Source of the DNA: Gigaspora margarita
Lineage: Eukaryota; Glomeromycota; Glomeromycetes; Diversisporales; Gigasporaceae
Assembly: GCA_009809945.1 (NCBI GenBank)
Contig: WTPW01000985.1
Span: forward strand, 93,161 to 157,160
Reading direction: 5' to 3'
Length of the DNA stretch: 64,000 nt
The notes under the pieces were generated by a model. It made no database searches. It worked only from the letters and a program-made list of their open reading frames with translations, and was not told the origin of the DNA. Of this stretch, positions 54,831-64,000 are shown piece after piece. The position numbers and the translations under genes are program-made. Position 1 is the stretch's first letter, and every line of letters starts with the position of its first letter.

Positions 54831-57800
54831 TTTTACCAATTCTTCTTATTCAGGAAGCAGTAGGCCATATAAAGATTCATATACTACTAGTGATATAATT
54901 GATACTATCTAAATTTTAGAAATTAGATAGTATTTTATGCTAATAGCAATTTCTTCTGGTTTTCAACTATTATCATAGGTACTTGGGCTCCTCCGCTACC
55001 AAGACTTCACTATTTGTTTGGACTTTCTTTGTAATAAACAAAAGCATTTGCTTTATCCATTTAATCATCTTTGTAAAATAAGAAGAGTTGAATAAAATTT
55101 AATTGCTAATTCGTCTAAGAAGGATAGAATTTCCTATGTGCAAATTACTATTAAATTTATTATAACTATGAAACCTTTTTTTCCTCTATAGTAAACTATT
55201 TTTTGCTATATTAATATATTTTAAATTTTCAAGAAAAAATGTAAAGAAACTTTTTTTATATATAATATAATAAAATCATTAATATTGGTTTAGTAGATTA
55301 CAGAATATTTCTATTTTATTTTTTGTAACTACCGGTATATAAAATTTTTATAATTGTAGAGGAAAAAAAACTTTCATACTACCTTCGTTATTATATAAAC
55401 TCTATAGTAATTTGTGCTATAGTAACTATATAATAATACTATCATTTTTATATGGATTGCTAATTAAATAGTATTTGTAAATAGTTTAAAGATTCATGCC
55501 TTCTAAAAAATAGAATTAATTTAGGTAACCAACATTTAAAATTAAAAGTTATACTTTTTAAAACAAATAAACAGAGATTTAATAATTATATAATATTTTA
55601 AGAAATTGTGTGCAATCTATATCGCAATTTCAAAGATATTCTATATCCTTGTATTTAGTTTAGCAGGTTAGTAAAAGTGAGCTTTGCCAATAAAAATTTT
55701 AAATATAATAGTAAATTTATTCAAAGAATTTAATATTTTTGACTTATTTAAAATTTAATCTTGATATTTTAATTATAGGTCTTCTCGTTTATTCTGGCTC
55801 AACTATATTAATATAAAAAGTAAAAAATTTTTATATATAATAATTTATTTTATTAAATTTTTTTTAAACTTATCTTTTGAAAAAACAGTACATTATAATA
55901 TTAAGTTATAAATATTAATTTTTTATATTTATATTAAATATTTTCTATTATTAATTTTTTAGATTATTATATAATAATAAATTTATTTACTTATTAATTT
56001 ATTATTATTTTTTTTATTATTCAAATTATAATAGATTTATAAGACAAAAATATTCTTAATAATATTTTATATATAAAATAAAATTTTTATAAATTTTAAA
56101 AAAATTTTTATTTATATAGTTTTTAGGTTAAAATCTAGTAAATAAGAAAAATATACTAGTTTGTAATATAATATATGCTTATATATTAAGTTAGTAAAAT
56201 TTATAATTAATAAAATTTTAATTAATATTATATTAAAATTCATATTTAAAGAATTATTATTTGTATTTATACATTATTAAAATTTTTAAAATTTAAAATT
56301 TATAGATTTTTAAAGTTTTTTAACCTAAAATAGATATTATTTTTACTATATAAATTATATAGTAAACTAGGTTAAATTAGTGTTTTATTTTATACTATAA
56401 CTTTTTTTTGTACATAATAACTTCATTTAAAATTTAGCAAAATTTTTTTTGATAGCTACACAAAGACACTTGCGTAGTAGCACAAAAAATACCTAATTTT
56501 AATTGGTCAAACTTTAAAAATAAGCAAAATTTTAATTTTTAATTTTTTAAAATTTACAAATTAAATAAACTTGAAGATTTTTTTAAAAAATTAAATCATA
56601 AATTATATAATTTTTTTTATAAATATGTTGTCAAAATATTCAAATATTATTTATATTTTTTTAATTGCTAGTTAATAGAAAAAAATTAGTACTTTACTAT
56701 ATACTATCTTTAATCTATTCAATTTCTCTGCCAGAATATATGAGAAGACCAATAATAGCAATAACTAATGAAAACATTGGTAGATACTAATGGCGCTACT
56801 ACTTAGTGATATTACTAAGGAGTTTCAAAAATCAAATAATATATTAATATTAGAAACATGAGCATGAAGCCATTCAAAAAATGAAAACTCGAAAATTGGC
56901 TAATACACTTAAACTTCAAAATCTAAAAATTGAACTAGAGGTAAGAATAAATTAATAGTTTAAACTATAGAACTAGAGCTAGGTATTTAATTTAATTGAT
57001 GAATTAAAAAAGACCCAAATAATGCTATTAATATATAATAATAAATAAATAAAATAATAATTTGCTATCACCGAACACAAGCATATTATTTATATAATTT
57101 GAATCATCTATTTTTTTATTGCTTTGCTTTGTACAATATCTGATTTCAAATTATTAATGATACCTATTTTTTTCTTTTGTTTATAATTCTAATTTTAAAA
57201 TAAAATATCCCATACTCTAAAGGGTAAATAGTTTGTTTCAAATATTAAAAATATCAAAAATAAAGTATTAAAAATAAAAGAGTTGAGTTACTCTAAACTT
57301 TGTTCGTAAATATGAAGTGCTTTAAGGGTAATGGGTATGTAGATTATTTCTATTAATAAACTAGTTACTAAAAATTTTATATTTAATAATAAGAAAATTT
57401 TTATTAAATAACTATATTAAATTTTTAAATAAATTGTAGAAGAGGTTTTTCTGATTCTAATGGTAGTTAAATCATTAAAATTGGCCCAGTAGAAAATAAG
57501 ATATAGCTGTATTTATCTTTGTGACCCTATTTTACTTATTTTTTACACATGATTTGATTGGCCAATTTGTATAGCCCCTGCAGAATAGACCTGGTTCCTG
57601 CAAAAGTTGTTACTATAAAAACTTTATCAAATTTCATTCAAAATTAATAAAATTTTTAAAATATGTGTAATTTTTTATTATGAACAAATTTACTTAGTAC
57701 ATAAATATCAATTTATTTAGTAAAAAAATAACTTTTATATGTAGCAACTTTTAAATTCATAGTAAAAATATTTTTTGTTACTTGTTTATTAATAGAAATA

Positions 57801-57840
57801 ATCTATATACCCTCTACCTTTAATATATATTCATTTTTGT
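54831..57840. other. Extremely AT-rich gene-free stretch
   Basis: Long runs of A/T (especially 55550-56700) without frames or clear terminal repeats. 56700-56960 contains text that could be a worn coding fragment (ATGAAAACTCGAAAATTGGC, CTTCAAAATCTAAAAATTG), too short to call. Confidence 0.35.
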
Positions 57841-57959
57841 ATCTATTGACAATACTAGATGGATTGGTGGGCTAATTATATACAAGTGAAGAATTAGTGG
57901 TGCCTAGGGTTTCAATCAGCAGATGGGTTAGATTTTATCAACAAGTAGGTTGGAACTTG

Positions 57960-58200
57960 AAATTAAAGCGAGCTTGTTAATTAATAGGTTGGGTAGTTAG
58001 TTTTTAACTAATGGGAGGAAGAGTTAGATAATTAGCAAGAAAGTTAGTTAGATAATTAGTAAGAGAGTTAGTTGGGTAATTAACAAAAGGATTGGTTGAG
58101 TAATTAGTAGAAGAGTTGCTTGAATAATTAGTAGAAGGATTGGTAGAGTAATTAACAGAAGGGTTGGTTAGATAATAAAAAGTGTAATTAGTATATAGGT
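57960..58200. repeat. ~24-bp minisatellite (GGTTGGTTGAGTAATTAGTAGAA-like)
   Basis: About eight inexact tandem units of GTTAGTTAGATAATTAGTAA between 58000 and 58190. On the minus strand they give an NPSTNYST-type repeat peptide. The repeat explains the open frame, so I do not call a gene. Confidence 0.65.
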
Positions 58201-58544
58201 TCATTAAATAAATAGTTTAAATGTAACGAATTTACAATATTTTTATTTATTGATTTAGATTATCAAAAAATCTGCATATTTACAAATCAGGATTTTATTA
58301 ATTAAAATATATCATATTTACTTAATAATTGTAGATCATTTTTTCTAGTTGACTCACGGATCATCAATAATAATTAACTTATATAATTTAATAAAATTTA
58401 ATTTATTTCAATTTTATAATTTTATAAAATTAAAATAAACCAAATTTTATTAAATTCAATGAGTTAATTGTTAAAAGATTTAAGTTTAAAATTTTTAAAA
58501 AGGGGTACTTATTCATAATAGAATATGATATATATATAAGCTGT

Positions 58545-59010
58545 GCCAAAAATTTTTACAAAATTTGATTGAAGATATTTTAATATTTATCTGACCAAAT
58601 TTGATTAACTTTTTGTTTATTTTAATTGTAAAGAGTTATAGAATTCTAGGGTTCCTCAAATTCAAATCAAATCAAATATTGGGTCAATTTGAATTTGATC
58701 AAATCAAATTGACCCTGATTTGAATTTGATTTGATTCAAATATTTGGATTTGAATTTGATTTGAATTTGAATTTTTAATAGTAATTTTCAAATCAAATCA
58801 AATATTTGTCAAATCAAATCAAATTTGGCCAGATTTGAATTTGATCAAATCAAATATAGTCAAATTTGAATTTGAATTTGATCAAATATTTGATTCAAAT
58901 ATTTGAAGATCAAATCAAATTGCAGAACCCTATAGAATTCAAAGAAAAAAGTTAATTAAATTTGGTCAAATAGGTTTTAAAATAATTTTGATCAAAGTAA
59001 TGATCTACAT
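58545..59010. repeat. Hairpin unit split at its centre by a CAAAT foldback
   Basis: Outer arms GATATTTTAATATTTATCTGACC and AATTTGGTCAAATAGGTTTT belong to the hairpin family of 847-2490. The element at 58649-58932, built of CAAAT/ATTTG pentamers and ending GGGTTCCTCAAATTC / GCAGAACCC, is inserted exactly between GAATTCTA and TATAGAATTC. Confidence 0.65.
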
Positions 59011-59590
59011 AAATATAATATTATCAAAAGGACAATTCTAGACATCTTGAACCAAAGATATTTAGCTTATATATCTTTGTCCTAAAGCTATATTTGATTA
59101 TATAACTTAATTAGGATTAGAATTATATAGGGTTAGAACAAAAACAAATTATATAACAGACCTACATCATGCTCCTTTTATTGTTATTTATAACTAAATT
59201 TTTAAAAAAACATATGAATTTACTATATAACTTTAAGAGTAAGATGAACATTGATCATTTTTACTAGTGATTACGTTACTAATTTTTTTACAATAACATT
59301 CAATTGAAATTAGGTGATGATCATATGATATTTATGTTGTATAACCTAAACAAATTTCGATCAATCTAGGAAGAATTAATGATATATGCAAGTATGTTTT
59401 TTTTAAATAATATAGGAGTTCAAATTATTATAATTAAAATTAGAGGGTCTAATATATTTGCCCCAAAACTTTTATGAAAATTGATTATATTTTTAAAAAC
59501 TTTTATATGTAACATGTGTTCGATTTTTGTATAATATTTTTTTGGTTGATCTACTTATATAAGAAATAATCTACATTCACCATACCCTTA
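59011..59590. other. AT-rich intergenic
   Basis: No gene or terminal repeat identified. Confidence 0.3.
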
Positions 59591-60960
59591 AACTAAGATT
59601 TTTTTAAATCTTGCTTATTAATTTTAAATTAAATTTTTCAGGAATATAGAACAAGGAAAGAAAAAAAATTGAGCTTAAAATTGAATTAAAATTTTCTAAT
59701 TTTGTACAAAATAAAAATATAACTTGGTCAAAATCAAATATTTGCTAATTTTAAAATGATGAGTATATGTAAAAACATGACCTGAACAACTTTACTTAGG
59801 GGCAAAAAGTAGGTTACCTTGTAAAAAAATAGATTATCTATGTGCTAAAGTTAAAATTTTTGGGGTTTAATATAAAACCTCTTTTTTTATTAAAACAACC
59901 TGCTTTGGGCTTTTAAGTAAACTTGTTTAGCAGGTAATCTACTTGCATTAAAATCAAAACGTGCTTTTTTAAACTTTTATTAAGTGAAAAATGAAGTTAA
60001 AGTTGAAAAAAATTTTTTAATAAAAAATTTTTTTCCTATTTTTTATTTAGTAAAAGGTTCAAGAAAATATATTTTAACTTTAATATAAGTAGAATTACGT
60101 GCTGAACAAGTTTATTTAAAAGCCCAAAACAGGTTGTCTTAACAAAAAAAAGAGGTTTATAGAACTCCAAAATATACCGTATATTCCCGAAAATAAGCTA
60201 CTCCGAAAATAAGCAACCCCCCTGATTTTTTTCAAAAATCTCAAAAAACGCGTTAGCAGTTGCTACATATAAAAGTCTAAATTTACTAAGTAACTCAAAA
60301 GTGCCATTAAGTAAACTTGTTCAGGACACAAAAATACACTTATAGTAAAATTTTATAGCATTTGGATAACTTTTTATTAGTACGTTTTTCAATTTTTCAA
60401 AAAATTCAACAATTCGAAAATAAGCAACCCCCCATTTTTTTGTGTAATTTTTGCCCCAAAAAAGGTTGCTTATTTTTGGGAATATACGGTATATAAATAG
60501 ATCAGATTAATTATAAAATTACTAAAAATAAAAAGATTTGTAGAAAAACCCCTCAAAAATAAGCAAAAATTACTAAAAATAAAAAAGATCTGCATAAAAA
60601 CTCTCAAAAATAAGCAAACCAATACCTGACCTATTTATGTATATTCAGGATCATAGTTTTATATTAAAAACCCAAAAATTTTAACTTTAGTATATAAAAA
60701 ATCCATTTTTCTTACAAGGTAACCTACTTTTGGCCCCTAAATAAAGTTGTTTAGAGCATGTTTTTACATATATTTATTATCTTAAAATTGGCAAACATTT
60801 GATTTTGGCCAAGTTATATTTTGTTTTGTACAAAATTGACAAAATTTTAATTCAATTTTTAAGCTTAATTTTTCTTCTTCTCTTGTTCTATATTTCTAAA
60901 AAATTTAATTTAAAGTTATTAAGTAAGATTTAAAAGAATCTTAGCTTAAAGTTATATAGT
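59590..60960. mobile_element. Nested foldback: outer arms 59590-59880 and 60655-60960
   Basis: CTAAGATTTTTTTAAATCTTGC, AAAGTAGGTTACCTTGTAA and AAAATTTTTGGGGTTTAATA on the left answer TATTAAAAACCCAAAAATTT, TTACAAGGTAACCTACTTTTGGC and AAAGAATCTTAGCTT on the right. Three further elements are stacked inside: a hairpin with AAACCTCTTTTTTT ends (59880-60172), a MITE (60173-60494) and a relative of the 6403 MITE (60496-60655). Confidence 0.65.
60173..60494. mobile_element. MITE with TATACCGTATATTCCCG ends
   Basis: TATACCGTATATTCCCGAAA and its inverse (GGGAATATACGGTATA) bound 322 bp whose sub-terminal AAAATAAGC / GCTTATTTTT words also pair. Best-preserved member of the family seen at 2655-3145. Confidence 0.75.
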
Positions 60961-61190
60961 AAATTTATATATTTTTTTAAAAAAGTTTAATTATAGATAG
61001 CATTTTGATCTATTTTAAAAGAACATGTTCTGGGCCTAATAAGCAAAATTGTCTTTCTAATACTTTTAATTAGTGTTCCAAAATAGGTTTAATAGCTGTT
61101 TTTGATATTTTTTATATTTTTTACTTTTTTAAGCTTTTTGTTATTGTTTTTGTTTTGTTGAACTAATTTGTAATAATTGTTTTTTATGTT

Positions 61191-61354
61191 AGGGCACTGA
61201 TATTTATTACCTAATATTTATTTATTATAGAGGCTTACCCCTATCCCAGGTAATATATTTAGCTAAATTTGATTGCTATAATGTTTTTATATAAGATAAG
61301 GTTTTGCTTGACCTCCTCACCCCTAAAATATTATCTAATAAATGTCAGTGCCCT
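61191..61354. mobile_element. 164-bp MITE with AGGGCACTGATATTTATTA ends
   Basis: The left AGGGCACTGATATTTATTA and right TAATAAATGTCAGTGCCCT are near-perfect inverted repeats. The interior is short and unstructured. A diverged copy is nested at 2841-3000. Confidence 0.75.
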
Positions 61355-61533
61355 TATATAAAAACAGCTATTATATGATTAGTATATATTTTAATTGGTT
61401 TTTAGATCTGAAATATTATCATTAGATATCTCTGGCCAGAGATATCTAGAAATACCCTTATCAAAATAGAGTATAAAAATATCAATCATCTAATAATAAT
61501 ATATATAATAATATATTAATATTTTGTACTATA

Positions 61534-62632
61534 GGGTATGATGACATAGTGTAGTTGGTTTGTTGTCACCCCAAGCCTATATAATGAGACAGCTCTAAAT
61601 TCGATTCTCATAGAGAGAAAGTTCATCTTTAATATTACACTATCTGCATTACAGTATGACTACATCCTGCGATACAAAGTTGGATCAGTAGATCTATACC
61701 AATATCAGGAGCCAACTGACTTGCATAATATTACATGAAAAAAAAAGGAAGCAACCAGGCAACTGGAAGCAGACTAACTTAGATATCATTATATGAGAGA
61801 AAAGAAGGCGCATAAATCTGGAACAAGTAGAATAAAAAGAAAATGGGCTTGGCAAGACCCGAGTGAAGAGGTAGCAGGACTTTTGATAGTACTACAGGAA
61901 CCAGATAGTAACTGACTAGAAAACAGAACTGGTAAGAACCTCTATGACAAAAGGAACATACCAACCTGGCTACTAGAATTGCACTGGAGAAAAAGAACCT
62001 ATGTTATAAAAGTAGGGACCAAGGAAAAGAAGACCATACAGGTACTCTAAAGTCTGGCTAACTGATCCTTCCAGACCAACTGAACTAGTAGTTTGAAATT
62101 CTGAGAAAAAAAATCCTGGAAAGAAATAGCAGTACTGGTATTTAGTAAATTTCACAAGGACAAAGTAGGCAATGGTAGCAGGTTAAGGATAATCCCTAAC
62201 TGCAAGTGGTCTACCTTAGTAGATGTGTAAGTTACTGAATAATCATAAGTAATGCCAGTACTAGGAACAGTATTGCTCTACCAAGTTTTCCGCTAAGGAT
62301 CACAGGACCAGAAATACCTAGCTAGGTCCTAAGGTTATGGAGCAAGAATCCAGAACGTCAGTTCTAGTGATACAAAATGGGTTGGCAGGAGGAACAGGGA
62401 TCAGAAAATTTAATTAGACAATGCCAGTATGTGGGTTGCAGGTATGACAGCTAGTATAGAACCTTCAGGTGGCTATTTAAAAGAAACCAAAAGTTGCAGA
62501 GAGGCTAATTGTATTCTAATTCATGTAACAAATGCCAGTAATCCTCATGTGGATTGCTAACAGCCCTAATATCTTGAATAAACTTTCTAAATCCCAAGAT
62601 GGGCACTTTGAAACCAAAAAAATATATATATA
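61534..62632 (+). mobile_element. ~1.1-kb tRNA-headed retroposon, copy 3, with target duplication
   Basis: Flanked by TATTTTGTACTATA at 61520-61533 and 62633-62646. Head GGTATGATGACATAGTGTAG with a B box near 61590 (TAAATTCGATTCTC). The body is homologous to copy 1 throughout (GAGCCAACTGACTTGCATAA, GGTTGCAGGTATGACAGCTA) and contains an internal duplication of the ACTGACTTG...ATTACATGA segment. The AT-rich tail follows GGGCACTTTGAAACC. Confidence 0.8.
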
Positions 62633-62649
62633 TATTTTGTACTATATTG

Positions 62650-63110
62650 CTATACTATACTAGAAACCTGTTTTATAATACTATAAAATTTTTTAGATTT
62701 TCTTAAGTTTTATATATTCCTGTCTATAACAAAATTTTTATTTCTAATACAAGTTTTAATTTTTATAAGCAAATCACTAAAAGTGCAATAATAAAAATTG
62801 TTATTCTTTATATAAACTATAATATTGTATTAAAAAAACTATAGTTCTAAACTAATATTTATAGAGGTTACCAAGAATTAGTAAATAATTTTTTTGGTTA
62901 AAAATTTTTTTTAAATTTGTCTATTTTTAGCTTATAAACAACTTGAGCTTTTTTTATAATATAAAATTAAGTTTTTAACTAATTTTAATTTAGAGTGAAA
63001 TTATTTTATTATAATTTTTTTTTAAAATAAATAAGTTTACTATTAATAGTTAGAGATAGAGTTAAAATTATATTAGAATAAAGAATATATTATATACCAA
63101 ATTAGATACT
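62650..63110. repeat. Relic of the 53860-type foldback
   Basis: TTATATATTCCTGTCTATAA, TAATACAAGTTTTAATTTTTAT and AAACAACTTGAGCTT read like the inverse of parts of 54000-54270. Ends not preserved. Confidence 0.4.
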
Positions 63111-63129
63111 AGAAACTTTTACTTAAAAA

Positions 63130-64000
63130 CATAAAGCTAGTTTTTATAGGACTCTAGATATCTCTCATATAGGTCATAACTGGATTTTGGCCAATTTTGG
63201 TCCAATTTGCTAAAAATGACAAAATACATTTGTTTAAATAACTTTTGATCTAGTAAGGGGAGCGCCATTTATCATCTGATTTTTTGCTACGAAGAGGCTA
63301 CCCCCCTACCCCCCACCTGATCATCAAATACTGTGATTTGATTGGCTAAAATTATTAAAATTTTAAAAATTTTTAAATTTTAATATTAAATAACTCTTGA
63401 ACCAGCGATCCTTTTTGGATGATTTTACTACCAAAATGCTCGCCTCAATGAGGCGATTCCAACGAGCCTAAAATCATCAAAATCCAATCACAGGATCCCA
63501 AGATCGTTATAGATTTGTATTGCTTTAATTATATTATTTCGTATATATTAAAAATTATTATTAAAGAGCTTATAAACTTTAATATTAAATAATTCTTGAA
63601 CCAGTGATCCGATTTGGATGATTTTACTACCAAAATGCTCATATCAATGAGACGATTCTAATGAACCTAAAATCATTAAATTCTGATCACGGGATCCAGA
63701 GATCGTTATAGATTTGTATAATTTTTAATAGATTATATTAAAATAACACAAATATATAACGATCTCTGGATCCTGTGATCAGAATCTAACGATTTTAGGT
63801 TCATTAGAATCGTTCATTAAGACGAGCATTTTGGTAGTAAAATCATCCAAAATGGACTGCTGGTTCAAGAGTTATTTAATATTAAAGTTTACAAGATCTT
63901 TAATATTAAATTTTTAATATATACAAAAATAATATAATTAAAACAGTACAAATCTATAACGATCTTGGGATCCTGTGATTGGATTTTGACGATTTTAGGC
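63130..64000. repeat. Hairpin cluster with CTCAATGAG-type cores, cut by window edge
   Basis: 63145-63260 is the GGACT...ATCTCTCATA dispersed repeat. Then ACTCTTGAACCAGCGATCC, a TACCAAAATGCTCGCCTCA/TGAGGCGATT core, and AGGATCCCAAGATCGTTATAG. The unit is repeated directly at 63580-63710 and inverted from 63750 to the window end. The same modules (GATC-x-GTGATC, near-palindromic centre) occur in the elements at 7046-7584 and 43415-43935. Confidence 0.6.

Noticed and set aside
58004-58204. Asn/Thr/Ser repeat peptide on the minus strand
   Set aside because: Entirely explained by the 24-bp minisatellite; no flanking gene structure.
1-64000. LTR retrotransposons or other virus-like elements
   Set aside because: I found no paired long terminal repeats, primer-binding site, protease, integrase or capsid text; both reverse transcriptases belong to LINEs.

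Overview
The window is very AT-rich, dense with transposable elements, and eukaryotic. It looks like the genome of an arbuscular mycorrhizal fungus (Glomeromycotina, Rhizophagus-like). Three things point there: short fungal GT-AG introns, a decayed TKL-type kinase with a C-x2-C hook followed by a WTSGN motif (an expanded family in these fungi), and a heavy load of foldback DNA elements, LINEs and tRNA-headed retroposons. Scattered ambiguous bases, most of them inside the LINEs, suggest a draft assembly.

Layout. 1-18910 is a nest of foldback (inverted-repeat) DNA elements. The largest (6737-18102, 8-bp target duplication) carries other elements and a minus-strand LINE (8982-16818). 18911-32490 is the only stretch with host genes: an eight-exon aldo/keto reductase (19293-20811, +), the kinase gene (21391-30776, +) and a D-amino-acid-oxidase-like gene (31003-32490, -). 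32833-41505 is a second LINE of the same family (+) with a clean target duplication. 41523-64000 holds no convincing host gene. It contains hAT-like and other MITEs, three ~1-kb tRNA-headed retroposons, a 3.3-kb palindrome array, a polyadenylated retrocopy, a telomere-like repeat tract and a minisatellite.

The standout is 21391-29352. After an ATG exon of 53 nt, about 80 introns of mostly 63-98 nt follow one another, separated by exons of exactly three nucleotides (78 of them, plus one of 15 nt). Each exon sits between a YAG acceptor and a GTRAGTATAA-like donor. All these introns are phase 2. In the frame set by the ATG, the exons read as a hydrophilic, helix-like peptide with no stop for about 80 codons. 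A normal-sized 73-nt intron then leads in the same frame into the zinc-hook of the kinase. The gene therefore appears to be spliced one codon at a time, which would need sequential or recursive splicing. The kinase end is decayed. Most of its stops can be explained as C:G to T:A changes, and the single stop in the array fits the same pattern. Three small DNA transposons have landed inside these introns without touching a codon.

The splicing, frame and kinase claims come from reading the sequence by eye. No transcript or database search was available.
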